This document shows positions 15,083 to 23,753 of a DNA stretch of 38,863 nucleotides, piece by piece. The stretch lies in assembly GCF_000378145.1 (NCBI RefSeq), contig NZ_KB899308.1, positions 1 to 38,863 on the forward strand, read 5' to 3'. The notes under the pieces are model-generated. The model had not been told where the DNA came from and did no database searches. It was given only the letters and a program-made list of their open reading frames with translations. Numbering within the stretch: position 1 is the first letter of the stretch; every line of letters begins with the position of its first letter. The stretch comes from Saccharibacillus kuerlensis DSM 22868 (lineage in GTDB: Bacteria; Bacillota; Bacilli; Paenibacillales; Paenibacillaceae). The position numbers were made by a program, and so were the translations under genes.

Positions 15083-15946
15083 ATGAGCAGAACGACCGGA
15101 ATCTATGAACATAAGCAGTTATCATTGGAATATTCGATTGTGAATCCAGGCGGAAGCCCTATTCTGGTGATGCACGGCGGACATTCGAGTTGTAATGAAG
15201 AATTGGGTTACGCGGAGTTGGAGCAGCAGGGGTACTCTGTGCTTACACCGTCCAGACCCGGATACGGTCAATCGTCTTCCACTCATGGTGCAGACCTATC
15301 GACAGCGTGCCTTGCCTACATCAAACTGTTAGATCATCTTCATCTGGATCAAGTCCATGTTATCGGAATCTCTGCAGGTGGCCCCAGTGCAATCCGCTTC
15401 GCATCCCAATATCCGGAGCGTGTAAAAAGCCTTACGCTGCAGTGCGCGGTATCCGGAGAATGGCTGACATCCAAAGATAAAGAATATAAGGCCACCCAAA
15501 TTCTATTTCATCCTTCAAGAGAGAAATACACCTGGAAGCTGCTCGGATCTATGGCCAGCTTTTCTCCGAGACTTGTATTCAAACAGATGGCTCCGTCGTT
15601 TAGTCAATTACCGTATGCTGCATTAAAAAGCTTGATTAGCGATAGCGACATTCAAGAGTTTAAAAAAATGATCCAACGCCAGCGCTCGGGACAAGGTTTT
15701 CTGATCGATCTAACCCATACAGCGTCTGTTACTCCTGAAGAGCTGCAGTCTATCAAATGTCCGACTCTTATTCTGCACAGCCGCAATGATGCAACCGTTT
15801 CGGTCGACCACGCCTACCATGCCCATCAGCATATTCCAAACTCCAAACTATGTGTTCTCGAGAGCTGGGGCCACTTGATATGGTTGGGCGAAGGAGCGGC
15901 AGACATGCAGGCGGAGCTAATGAATTTTTTGGATGCCCATAAGTAA
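15083..15946 (+). CDS. Alpha/beta hydrolase (serine type)
   Basis: A 287-residue hydrolase. The nucleophile elbow is GISAGG with Ser97, the acid Asp236 is in HSRNDATVS and the base His264 in ESWGHLIW. The oxyanion segment is MHGGHSS (30-36). A helical cap (about 130-215) separates the two halves of the core. It is likely a cytosolic esterase or lipase-like enzyme of unknown substrate. It differs from the hydrolase at 2201 in using serine instead of aspartate. The start ATG 15083 follows GAGAGAAGGCG. The DUF2691 gene starts 36 bases downstream on the same strand, so they may share a transcript. Confidence 0.88.
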   Translation: MSRTTGIYEHKQLSLEYSIVNPGGSPILVMHGGHSSCNEELGYAELEQQGYSVLTPSRPGYGQSSSTHGADLSTACLAYIKLLDHLHLDQVHVIGISAGGPSAIRFASQYPERVKSLTLQCAVSGEWLTSKDKEYKATQILFHPSREKYTWKLLGSMASFSPRLVFKQMAPSFSQLPYAALKSLISDSDIQEFKKMIQRQRSGQGFLIDLTHTASVTPEELQSIKCPTLILHSRNDATVSVDHAYHAHQHIPNSKLCVLESWGHLIWLGEGAADMQAELMNFLDAHK

Positions 15947-15982
15947 TCTCGATTCTCACAAAGGAATAAGGAGAGAAACACC

Positions 15983-16447
15983 ATGATAAGAGGAGTGAGC
16001 TTAAAGATCCCAAATCAACACGGAAGATTTCTAAGAGATCTATTAAAACCATTTGGAGTAAGTGAATATGATTGGTGGGTCGGGGGAGAAGAGTCGTATC
16101 TGATCGTAGATGGTGAATTTGAACCTTTATTTCCAGGGTTGGTTGAATGTATGGAAGGCGACAGCCTCAAAAGAAGGATAGAAGGCAATGAGTATTACTT
16201 AATCTTTCAAGATCTCAAGGCTTTTCCAAAAGGAACAAAGCCAATCGAGATTACCACATACAGCGAATTTATGAACAGCGACTGCGAACTGACACTGCTC
16301 GTTATAGACAGTTCTTATATAGCCATATACTGCAAAGATACAGACATGACTCGAAAAATATACGACAATGCAAAAGAGTTGGATTATACAAAAGTAGCCT
16401 ACATCACCGAAGAAAACGATTTTAGAACACGCTTAACGGTATGGTGA
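15983..16447 (+). CDS. DUF2691-family protein
   Basis: A 154-residue soluble protein whose start (MIRGVSLKIPNQHGRFLRD) and following WWVGGEESYLIVDGEFEPLF match the DUF2691 family of Bacillales. No function is known for the family and no catalytic motif stands out. The C-terminal half contains SSYIAIYCKDTDMT and ends TRLTVW. The ATG follows AAGGAGAGAAACACC. Its stop at 16445-16447 lies just ahead of the ribosome binding site of the LytTR gene, so the two are probably coexpressed. Confidence 0.75.
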   Translation: MIRGVSLKIPNQHGRFLRDLLKPFGVSEYDWWVGGEESYLIVDGEFEPLFPGLVECMEGDSLKRRIEGNEYYLIFQDLKAFPKGTKPIEITTYSEFMNSDCELTLLVIDSSYIAIYCKDTDMTRKIYDNAKELDYTKVAYITEENDFRTRLTVW

Positions 16448-16464
16448 GTAACCAGGAGGCACAC

Positions 16465-17400
16465 ATGCATTTTGAACCTACCTATGAAAATGGAGAACTC
16501 GTTCTACCAAAAATAGAATTCGACGTGATACCTCATCAGGCGATCGGGATCATCACGGATTTAAAGCGCAAGCAGTTGTTGATGAATCAGTTGGCAGATC
16601 GTTCGCAGTATCATTTATTCTACGCCCAACAGAACGAATATTCATGGCTGACGGTAAAAGAGCTGATCGTTTTTCTAATCCAGGTGACAGAGCGAAATGA
16701 GTCTGTAGATAGGCTGCTGGATTATTTTGCTTTGAAAGAAGAACAGAAAACAAAAATCAAAAACTTAAGTCCGTCCAAAAGAATGTATGTGACTCTGCTG
16801 CGTATCTTCTTTGCTCACCAACCTGTTGTTGTGCTGGAGGAGCCTTATTTGTATTTGGAGGAACAGGATCGTCGTCAATTCAAGCGAGTTCTGGATGATC
16901 TGCTGCCGGGTAAGCAGGTGCTGATCCTTACCTCCAACTTGGAAGATGCATTGATTTCCTGCGACAGCGTTTACCGGTTGAACGAACGAGGATTTCAGCG
17001 GCTGGATATCCGCGATACGGAAGAAGAACCGCGAAACGTACAGAAGCAGGATGAAGTCAATATCACTCTGCAAAAGATCTCGACGAAGCGAAAAGACAAA
17101 GTCATCTTATTTGATCCGCCTGAGATTGATTACATAGAAAGCGTAGAAGGTTCAATTCTTGTTCATGTGAGCGGCGAGGAATATACCTGTGCGTTGACAC
17201 TGACCGAACTTGAGCAGCGGCTGGCGAATTTCGGTTTTTATCGATGTCATCGATCTTATATTGTAAATCTGCAAAAAGTAAGAGAGATCATCACGTGGAC
17301 GAAAAATAGCTACAGCTTGCGGCTCGACTCCGGCCAAGATGCAGGTGTATCGTTATCGCGTTCCAAACTGCAGGAGTTAAAGAGTCTTCTTCGCATTTAA
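16465..17400 (+). CDS. LytTR-type regulator with a degenerate ABC-ATPase-like N-terminal domain
   Basis: The chosen start ATG 16465 lies behind CAGGAGG; a longer frame reaches 16441. The 311-residue product joins two parts. Residues 1 to about 190 resemble an ABC ATPase: a signature-like LSPSKRMYVTLLRIF and a Walker B-like PVVVLEEPYLYL remain, but the Walker A region (IGIITDLKRKQLLMNQL) lacks the GxxGxGK[ST] loop, so ATP hydrolysis is unlikely. Residues about 212-308 form a LytTR DNA-binding domain (IDYIESVEGSILVHVSG, YRCHRSYIVNLQKV). Such fusions in Firmicutes usually accompany ABC-2 transporters; an ABC-2 permease lies 2 kb downstream at 19437. Confidence 0.85.
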   Translation: MHFEPTYENGELVLPKIEFDVIPHQAIGIITDLKRKQLLMNQLADRSQYHLFYAQQNEYSWLTVKELIVFLIQVTERNESVDRLLDYFALKEEQKTKIKNLSPSKRMYVTLLRIFFAHQPVVVLEEPYLYLEEQDRRQFKRVLDDLLPGKQVLILTSNLEDALISCDSVYRLNERGFQRLDIRDTEEEPRNVQKQDEVNITLQKISTKRKDKVILFDPPEIDYIESVEGSILVHVSGEEYTCALTLTELEQRLANFGFYRCHRSYIVNLQKVREIITWTKNSYSLRLDSGQDAGVSLSRSKLQELKSLLRI

Positions 17401-17407
17401 TTTCCGT

Positions 17408-17448
17408 AAAAAAACCGCGCGTCCGGAATTCCGGACACACGGTTTTTT
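17408..17448. terminator. Bidirectional terminator between LytTR and TetR genes
   Basis: An A7 run, the stem CCGCGCGTCCGG against CCGGACACACGG with an AATT loop, and a T6 run serve the two convergent genes. Confidence 0.85.
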
Positions 17449-17497
17449 CATATAACAAGTAAAAGTGGAGAGCGTCTGCCGTTCACGTCCAACAAAA

Positions 17498-18169
17498 TTA
17501 AACGTTCGACTTCGTACCGGCCGCATTTTTCGTATTCAAGTAACTCGCTATAGAGGCAATAAATTCGGCAAATCCGCTTTCAAAATCCGGCAGATCGATT
17601 TGGACATCCGCTTTTTCATGCGCTTCCCGCTGCAGAGGACTTGGAGTCACGGCCGGGAACAGACCGGAGGCGTAATACGTTTGCATCTGAACGAACTGAC
17701 TGAGCGTCGCTTCATGCCATGAGGGGAAAGCGACTTTGACGACTTCGCTCATCTTCGCCATGATCAGAGCCAGCTGCTGTTTGAAGTGAACCAGCTTCTC
17801 CAGCGAGACGTTTTGCTCGATAATCGTCGCGAGCATAGAGAGAAGCTTCAACATCCGATGATGCCGGTTTGTCGTCTGTGCCCATTTCTCCGCAAAGTTT
17901 TCCATATCGGGAGTGGGGTTGGAGGAGAATGTTTTTTTCAAGTCGTCCACGTAATCGTACATTTCGTCTTCGATCACCAGCAGATATATTTCTTCTTTGG
18001 ACGAAACATATTTATATAAATTGCCGCGTGTGAAGCTCGTTTCTTTGGCAATCCGGGTCAAATCGATTTCGTGAAACGGCTCGGTGTCGAACAGCTTGAC
18101 CGCCGCGTCTTTAATTTGCTGAACTCTGATTTTCCGCTGTTCTTCGGTTCGTACACGTTCAAATTCCAT
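17498..18169 (-). CDS. TetR-family regulator divergent from an SDR
   Basis: The frame reaches 18190, but ATG 18169 fits the normal TetR N-terminus and has GAAAGGGG upstream; the product has 223 residues. The helix-turn-helix is about 37-56 (IDLTRIAKETSFTRGNLYKY). The C-terminal half has hydrophobic helices for ligand and dimer contacts. It is divergent from the SDR at 18284. A perfect 22 bp palindrome lies between them, right at the expected SDR transcription start, so the protein should repress the SDR and perhaps itself. The inducer is unknown. Confidence 0.88.
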   Translation of the reverse strand: MEFERVRTEEQRKIRVQQIKDAAVKLFDTEPFHEIDLTRIAKETSFTRGNLYKYVSSKEEIYLLVIEDEMYDYVDDLKKTFSSNPTPDMENFAEKWAQTTNRHHRMLKLLSMLATIIEQNVSLEKLVHFKQQLALIMAKMSEVVKVAFPSWHEATLSQFVQMQTYYASGLFPAVTPSPLQREAHEKADVQIDLPDFESGFAEFIASIASYLNTKNAAGTKSNV

Positions 18170-18209
18170 GCTGCATAACCCCTTTCTCAAAAAAGTATAG
18201 CATAGAACC

Positions 18210-18238
18210 TTGCATATCGATCAAGTGTCCTCTATACT
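18210..18238 (+). promoter_or_regulatory. Promoter of the SDR gene at 18284
   Basis: TTGCAT (18210-18215) and TATACT (18233-18238) are separated by exactly 17 bp, giving a strong sigma-A-type promoter that fires into the palindrome at 18246. Confidence 0.75.
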
Positions 18239-18245
18239 GAGCTTA

Positions 18246-18267
18246 ATTAACGTGACGTCACGTTAAT
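18246..18267. promoter_or_regulatory. Perfect 22 bp palindromic operator
   Basis: The half ATTAACGTGAC (18246-18256) is followed by its exact complement (18257-18267). It starts eight bases after the -10 box of the SDR promoter, so bound TetR would block initiation. Perfect symmetry and position make it the likely TetR site. Confidence 0.82.
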
Positions 18268-18283
18268 AAAAGGAGAGATTAAA

Positions 18284-19114
18284 TTGAGCGAATCTAAAAA
18301 GAGAGTGGTTTTGATTACAGGCGCATCGGCAGGAATGGGGAAAGCGACGGCCAATCTTTTGCTGCAGCAGGGTTATATCGTATATGGAGCTGCCAGACGG
18401 GTGGAAAGAATGAAAGATTTAGAAGCTAAAGGCGGACATATTCTGGAGATGGATGTAACGGACGACCAATCGATGCAGAATGGGATTGATCGGATTATCC
18501 GCGAGCAGGGAAGAATCGACGTGTTGTTCAACAATGCGGGTTACGGATCATTCGGAGCCGTTGAAGACGTGCCGATGGAAGAAGCTAGACGTCAGATGGA
18601 AGTGAATTTGTTCGGCGCGAGCCGATTGACGCAGCTGGTGCTTCCTTTTATGAGGGCACAGCAGTATGGGAAAATCATTAACAATTCGTCGGTCGGTGGA
18701 AAAGTTCATACACTGCTTGGGGCGTGGTATCATGCAGGCAAACATGCGCTGGAAGGGTATTCCGACTGTCTCCGGCTGGAGGTTGCGCCGTTCGGCATCG
18801 ATGTGGTGGTGATTGAACCCGGAATCGTTGAAAGCGAGTGGGGCGAAGTCGCACTGGAGCATATTCGGAAAACATCCTCTCATACGCCTTATCACAAAAT
18901 GGCGGAGGCAGCAATCGGTATGTTCGGCCAAGTGAAAAACCCAGCTTCTCCGGACGTGATTGCGCACGTTGTACTCAAAGCGATCGAAGCTCGAAAGCCT
19001 AAAACGAGATACGCGGCCGGCAAGCAGGCCCGATCGGTTCTGCTGCTGAGAAAAGTGTTATCCGACCGAATGATGGACCGGGTGATCTATCGTATGTTTA
19101 AGTTCAATATCTGA
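18284..19114 (+). CDS. Short-chain dehydrogenase (retinol-dehydrogenase-like classical SDR)
   Basis: A 276-residue SDR starting at TTG 18284, six bases after AGGAGAG. The cofactor motif TGASAGMG is at 12-19, NNAG at 83-86 and the catalytic Tyr149/Lys153 in YHAGK; Ser135/136 completes the triad. The C-terminal ~80 residues extend beyond the core and include a basic tail (RSVLLLRKVLSDRMMDRVIY), a possible peripheral membrane contact. The substrate may be a lipid or other hydrophobic alcohol (inference). It is controlled by the divergent TetR gene through a perfect palindrome. Confidence 0.9.
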   Translation: MSESKKRVVLITGASAGMGKATANLLLQQGYIVYGAARRVERMKDLEAKGGHILEMDVTDDQSMQNGIDRIIREQGRIDVLFNNAGYGSFGAVEDVPMEEARRQMEVNLFGASRLTQLVLPFMRAQQYGKIINNSSVGGKVHTLLGAWYHAGKHALEGYSDCLRLEVAPFGIDVVVIEPGIVESEWGEVALEHIRKTSSHTPYHKMAEAAIGMFGQVKNPASPDVIAHVVLKAIEARKPKTRYAAGKQARSVLLLRKVLSDRMMDRVIYRMFKFNI

Positions 19115-19125
19115 TCGAAACGTAT

Positions 19126-19171
19126 AAAGACCGTCAGCAGCCTAGAAAAGGTGTGCTGCCGGTCTTTTTTT
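19126..19171 (+). terminator. Terminator after the SDR gene
   Basis: AAAGACCGTCAGCAGC (19126-19141) pairs, with one bulge, with GCTGCCGGTCTTT (19155-19167) and ends in a T run. From here to 19436 no gene is convincing. A 46-codon frame from TTG ~19248 behind CGGAGGTGCG ends without known homology. Confidence 0.8.
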
Positions 19172-19436
19172 GGCGAGTGATTAGGAAGAGGAGAAGACAT
19201 TTTGTAAGGGGAAGGTTAGGACACGCAAAATAAAACGGAGGTGCGTTGAAGCTAACTGAGCTTGAACAGAGAAGTATTATAGCGCTCCCTAACATTAGGT
19301 TTCCGAGGCAGTATGAAACTCAGTCAAGCGAAAAAGGGTACCATTCAGGTACAAATGGCTGCATTTCATCAGATTATGGTGGCTGAAAGTCTTTAATCCG
19401 ATTAGGCTTAAGTTATCAACTTGGAGGAAGTGAGCT

Positions 19437-20165
19437 GTGGTGAATGTCTCGTTAAAACGGGTGCGTGCCATATTTGTGAAGGATTACAAAGAGTTTTCGC
19501 GCAATTATGCAATATCGATTATGCTGATTTGTCCAATTGTTCTGGCTCTGCTTATTCGCGGAATCGACTCGTCATTACCGTTGGCTTCGGTAGCCGCCAC
19601 TTTCGCTAACGTGCTTAATATCTCATTTCTGCTGATGACGTGCTTCGCCCAGGCCTGCTTGATTGCGGAAGAGAAGGAGCGGAACACGCTGCGCTCCTTA
19701 AGGATGACTCCAGCAACAACCCTGGATATTCTAATCGGAAAAAGTGCTTTGGTCTTTGTGATGTCTGCTATCGTGCTGGCTGCTGCGGCGTTAATATTTG
19801 GCTATAAGCCGGGCAATATAGCGGTATTTGTGATCGTGATTATTCTTTCGCTTATTTTGTACATAGCTTTAGGGACAATATGCGGTTTGTTTTCCAAAAC
19901 GCTGCTTGAAGCTTCGTTATCGATACTGCCTGTATGTCTCTTATTTACCGCAGCGCCGTGGGGAGCTCTGCTGGAAGATGAGTATCCGGTATTCCGTGTG
20001 CTGGATTACATGCCAAGCAGTCAGCTGGTGCATGCGTTACGTTTAGATGACACAGGTTTTACGATGGGAGATGTATGGAAGCCGCTCCTTCTTATTTTCA
20101 TATGGACAGTTGGATTAACGGCTGCAGCTGTCATGGGGTATCAACGACAGCTTAAGAATGAGTAG
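19437..20165 (+). CDS. ABC-2 type transporter permease
   Basis: A 242-residue membrane protein starting at GTG 19437 (a second GTG follows at once), behind TTGGAGG. Six hydrophobic segments are visible, the first at about 25-45 and the last at 218-235. Between the second and third lies LIAEEKERNTLRSLRMTPAT, the 'E+E.GT...L...P' motif that marks ABC-2 permeases of the NatB/YhaP type. Such proteins export ions, antibiotics or lipids, but need an ATPase partner. No intact ATPase gene is adjacent; the degenerate ABC-like domain of the LytTR protein is the only related sequence nearby. The SecA-like gene starts 39 bases downstream. Confidence 0.85.
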   Translation: MVNVSLKRVRAIFVKDYKEFSRNYAISIMLICPIVLALLIRGIDSSLPLASVAATFANVLNISFLLMTCFAQACLIAEEKERNTLRSLRMTPATTLDILIGKSALVFVMSAIVLAAAALIFGYKPGNIAVFVIVIILSLILYIALGTICGLFSKTLLEASLSILPVCLLFTAAPWGALLEDEYPVFRVLDYMPSSQLVHALRLDDTGFTMGDVWKPLLLIFIWTVGLTAAAVMGYQRQLKNE

Positions 20166-20183
20166 AAAGGAGGGGGAATTCAA

Positions 20184-20204
20184 ATGAACACAGTCATTAC
20201 ATGA
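20184..20204 (+). other. Six-codon frame with in-frame TGA just before the SecA-like start
   Basis: ATG 20184 lies behind the best ribosome binding site of the locus (AAAGGAGGGGGAATTCAA). It encodes MNTVIT and stops at TGA 20202-20204. The SecA-like gene begins in the same frame at the next codon, ATG 20205. Either a nonsense change truncated the original N-terminus, or a short leader gives reinitiation. Confidence 0.6.
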
Positions 20205-22472
20205 ATGCGTAAATTCCAAGACCGTGATACCCGCATTAAGCTGAACGACTATTGGAACAAAGCGGGACTTATCCGAAAACGGAATTTGGAAGCCTGGGAT
20301 GACAAGCAGCTCCAAGACGAATCGCTCCGCCTGCAAAAAGAAGCCAAGCTGGGCAAGCCGTTGGATGCACTGATGGTCGACGCTTATGCGCTAGTTTGCG
20401 AGACGGCGAAAAGAGCACTGGGATTACAGCCCTTCAATGTCCAGATTATAGCTGGGATCGCGCTTCATGAGAGTTACTTGATTGAGCAGCATACTGGCGA
20501 AGGCAAGACACTCTCTGCGGTCATGCCCGCTTACCTGAATGCGCTAACCGGCCAAGGGGTGCATGTGCTGACTTTCAACGATTATCTTGCCAAGCGTGAT
20601 GCGCAGTGGATGGGGCCCATCTATCGTTTCCTCGGGTTAACGGTAAGCTATGTTCAATCGGGTATGAAGCTGCCCGAAAAAAGGGAAGCTTATGCTGCGG
20701 ATATTACTTACGTCACAGCCAAAGAAGCTGGCTTTGATTATTTGCGCGATACGATTGCCTTCACTTCAGCGGACACGGTTCATCGTCCTTTCCATTACGT
20801 CATCGTAGACGAAGCGGATTCGCTGCTGCTTGACGAATCACGGGTTCCGCTGGTGATCACAGGAGAATCGGACACTTCTGTCAGCCAAGGGATTATTTTT
20901 GCGGAAATCGTCCGGCAGTTGGAGGAAGAGAAGCATTATGACTTCGATGAATTTGGTCGAAACGTCTACTTAAATGAAGGGGGCGCAGCCGAAGCGGAAC
21001 TCAAGCTGGGATGCGGAAATCTGTATGATCCTGCCAATAGTCATGAATTAACCTTGTTGAACTGCGCGCTGCATGTAGAAGTGCTGCTTAAAAAAGACGT
21101 CGATTATATCGTGCGGGACGGTCAAATCGAATTGATCGAAGAATATACCGGACGTGTAGCGGAGAATCGTTATTTGCCGGAGGGCCTTCAAGCTGCGCTC
21201 GCGGACAAAGAAGGACTGCAGCAGCAGGCCGGCGGGAAAGTCTTGGGAACCATTACTCTTCAGCACTTCATCAGCTTGTATCCGAAAATGTGCGGGATGA
21301 CCGCTACCGCTCATGTTTCCGCCATGGAGTTTGAAGAGATCTACGGGCTGCAGGTGCTGCAAATTCCGTCAAACCGCCCCAACAACCGGATCGATTATCC
21401 ACACCGGATTTACACCCATCGGGAAGCCAAGCTCCAAGCGCTTGTTCAAGAAATTTCGTCTGTTCATCAAACAGGTCGTCCGATTCTAATCGGTACCTCA
21501 AGCGTTGAAGAATCTCACCTGCTGGCGAACGAATTGTCGGCTGCCGATGTATCCTGCCAAGTATTGAATGCGAAGAACGATGCGGAAGAAGCTGAGATTG
21601 TCGCTAAAGCGGGAGAGCTTGGCGCAGTGACCGTGTCTACCCATATGGCGGGGCGCGGCGTCGATATTCGGCTTGGTGGAGGCAGTCTCCAGCAAGCGGA
21701 AGCTGTCATCAAGCTGGGTGGACTGTTCGTGATCGGTACACAGGTGAACGAGAGCATGCGGATCGACAATCAGCTTCGCGGCCGGGCTGGCCGTCAAGGC
21801 GACCCGGGAACTTCTGTGTTTTTCGTAAGCTTGGAGGACGAGATGATGCTTCGATTCGGCATTCATAAAGCGGTTCGTGTAACCAGACAGGAAGAGGCGC
21901 TTATAGATCCCATGCTGCAGCGTCAAATCGAGCATATGCAGCGCATGATGATTGGTCAGAACTTCGAGATGCAGCAGGAGCTCAACAGATATTCGGACAT
22001 GATAGAGGATCAGAGGCGTATTTTGTATGAGGAGAGGCTTCGCATTTTAATAGGAGAACAGTCAATGAGCCCTGTAGAGCAGCGGGTCAGACTATTTTAT
22101 ATTGACGAGTTCTGGGCCGAACATCTATCCTATGCCGCTTATCTTCGTGAAGGCATTCATTTGGAAGGGCTGGTCAGCGGCAGTCCGATCGATGAATTTC
22201 ATAAGCAGGTCGCCGAAGCCTACGAACAAATTCCCGATAAAATGAATGAAGCGTCGGCAAGTATGCTGGCAAAGCTCGAAGGCTCGAATGATCCGGAGAA
22301 ATGGGCAGAGTTCGGTTTGAAAAGCCCGTCCTCCACACGAACTTATATGGTCAACGATCAATATATCCAGAATAAACGCAGCTCGTGGAATACAGGAACC
22401 GTCGTTGCTTACTGGATTCGCAAGCTGTTGAGTTTGATCCTGCGGCCGGTACACAAACTGCCGAAAATGTAA
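20205..22472 (+). CDS. SecA-family ATPase lacking the C-terminal zinc domain (accessory SecA)
   Basis: A 755-residue SecA paralogue. The motor motifs are intact: PFNVQIIAGIALHE (76-89), Walker A TGEGKT (97-102), DEAD box VDEADS (201-206) and the arginine-finger motif LRGRAGRQGD (about 523-532). The preprotein-crosslinking region and helical scaffold follow, but the protein ends in RPVHKLPKM without the CxCxSGx8CH zinc finger of housekeeping SecA (commonly over 800 residues). It is therefore likely an accessory translocase ATPase driving export of a subset of proteins through SecYEG. No accessory SecY or export substrate is adjacent. The preceding ABC-2 permease is close enough to share a transcript. 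The first ATG with a good binding site is separated from this frame by an in-frame TGA. Confidence 0.88.
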   Translation: MRKFQDRDTRIKLNDYWNKAGLIRKRNLEAWDDKQLQDESLRLQKEAKLGKPLDALMVDAYALVCETAKRALGLQPFNVQIIAGIALHESYLIEQHTGEGKTLSAVMPAYLNALTGQGVHVLTFNDYLAKRDAQWMGPIYRFLGLTVSYVQSGMKLPEKREAYAADITYVTAKEAGFDYLRDTIAFTSADTVHRPFHYVIVDEADSLLLDESRVPLVITGESDTSVSQGIIFAEIVRQLEEEKHYDFDEFGRNVYLNEGGAAEAELKLGCGNLYDPANSHELTLLNCALHVEVLLKKDVDYIVRDGQIELIEEYTGRVAENRYLPEGLQAALADKEGLQQQAGGKVLGTITLQHFISLYPKMCGMTATAHVSAMEFEEIYGLQVLQIPSNRPNNRIDYPHRIYTHREAKLQALVQEISSVHQTGRPILIGTSSVEESHLLANELSAADVSCQVLNAKNDAEEAEIVAKAGELGAVTVSTHMAGRGVDIRLGGGSLQQAEAVIKLGGLFVIGTQVNESMRIDNQLRGRAGRQGDPGTSVFFVSLEDEMMLRFGIHKAVRVTRQEEALIDPMLQRQIEHMQRMMIGQNFEMQQELNRYSDMIEDQRRILYEERLRILIGEQSMSPVEQRVRLFYIDEFWAEHLSYAAYLREGIHLEGLVSGSPIDEFHKQVAEAYEQIPDKMNEASASMLAKLEGSNDPEKWAEFGLKSPSSTRTYMVNDQYIQNKRSSWNTGTVVAYWIRKLLSLILRPVHKLPKM

Positions 22473-22474
22473 TG

Positions 22475-22511
22475 AAGCATTCAGTCCTTTAACGGGTTGA
22501 ATGCTTTTTTT
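22475..22511 (+). terminator. Terminator after the SecA-like gene
   Basis: AAGCATTCA (22475-22483) pairs with TGAATGCTT (22498-22506) before a T7 run. Just downstream, AAGGTTT/AAACCTT (22522-22539) and AATAAT/ATTATT form two further short inverted pairs ahead of the MDR gene. Confidence 0.82.
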
Positions 22512-22671
22512 GGTAAATTTTAAGGTTTGTTAAAACCTTGTTTAATAATGATTGGTATTATTGACTAAACAGCAGCATCCAGAACGAATTTACATACAAA
22601 ACAAGCAAACGGACACCGACGCAACGATATTGATTCGGGACAAATAACGACTCATAACTAGGAGGCCCTCT

Positions 22672-23592
22672 ATGAAAGCTGTAATTTGTACAAACTACGG
22701 ACCGCCGGAAGTGCTGAAGATTCAAGAAGTGGACAGGCCGACACCGAAAGACCATGAAGTATTGATCAAAATACTTGCAGCTTCTGCCCATATCGGCGAT
22801 ACCCGTATTCGAAAAGCAGATCCGCTCTTGGTGAGATTGCTATTCGGTATGCTCAAGCCCAAGAAGAATTTAATATTGGGACTGGAAGTATCCGGTGTAA
22901 TCGAGGCGGTAGGCAAAGACGTCCAGTCCTTTAAGCCAGGAGATGAGGTCTTTGGACTCACAGGATTCAGAGGAGGGTGTGCCGAATACATTTGTTTGCC
23001 TGGAAAAGTAGAACAGGGTACTGGAGAGAAAAAGGGAATGGTCGTCTTGAAGCCTGGCCATTTATCTCATGAAGAAGCGGCAGTCGTTCCGTCGGGAGCA
23101 CTGACAGCCTTGAAAAATTTGCAAAAAGCCAATATCCGTTCGGGTCAAAAAGTGCTGATCTATGGAGCGTCCGGCAGTCTGGGAACCTATGCGATTCAGC
23201 TTGCAAAATATTATGGAGCGGAAGTTACGGCGGTGTGCAGCAGAGGTAATTTCGAGCTGGTCAGATCTCTGGGAGCAGATCAAGTGATTGATTATACAGT
23301 GGAAGACTTTACAGCCTCGGAAACTCGATACGACATCGTATACGATGCCGTGATCAAGTCCAAAGCCGCACAGTGCCAGAAAATCCTGACGCCAAACGGT
23401 ATTTTTGTCAACAACAGTCGACTGGCGAAGATCGAAGAAGCCGATTTTCTGTTTATAAAAAGTCTGCTTGAAGATCATAAGTTGAAACCAGTCGTTGACC
23501 GCACCTATGCTTTGAAGGAAATCGTAAAGGCGCATCGCTATGTAGATACCGGGCGGAAGAAAGGCAATGTAGCGATCACGATAGGGAGATAG
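22672..23592 (+). CDS. Zinc-independent MDR-family NAD(P)H oxidoreductase (quinone oxidoreductase-like)
   Basis: A 306-residue medium-chain reductase. The N-terminal GroES-like domain opens with KAVICTNYGPPEVLKIQEVD and has the GLEVSGVIEAVG motif (about 69-80). The Rossmann domain starts near 160 with YGASGSLGTYAIQLAK, whose 'GASGxxG' turn favours NADPH. No zinc-ligand cysteine cluster is present, so it belongs with quinone oxidoreductases and enoyl reductases, not alcohol dehydrogenases. ATG 22672 follows TAGGAGG. Short inverted pairs lie upstream, but no regulator gene is adjacent. Confidence 0.88.
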   Translation: MKAVICTNYGPPEVLKIQEVDRPTPKDHEVLIKILAASAHIGDTRIRKADPLLVRLLFGMLKPKKNLILGLEVSGVIEAVGKDVQSFKPGDEVFGLTGFRGGCAEYICLPGKVEQGTGEKKGMVVLKPGHLSHEEAAVVPSGALTALKNLQKANIRSGQKVLIYGASGSLGTYAIQLAKYYGAEVTAVCSRGNFELVRSLGADQVIDYTVEDFTASETRYDIVYDAVIKSKAAQCQKILTPNGIFVNNSRLAKIEEADFLFIKSLLEDHKLKPVVDRTYALKEIVKAHRYVDTGRKKGNVAITIGR

Positions 23593-23753
23593 CGGCTTTC
23601 TCTGCCTGTCCGGTAATCGTCCAAACAGTCTCATTTCGATTCTCCTCTGGCCATTGATTTCGTTTATTCCAATCTTATTCAGCCAAAGAAATCCAAGCTA
23701 TCGATTTGCCTTGCACCTGCCTCACAACCTCGTAATAGAATGGAGAAGACATA

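Noticed and set aside
21498-21935. 145-residue frame antisense to the SecA-like gene
   Set aside because: It is a shadow of conserved SecA motor sequence on the other strand.
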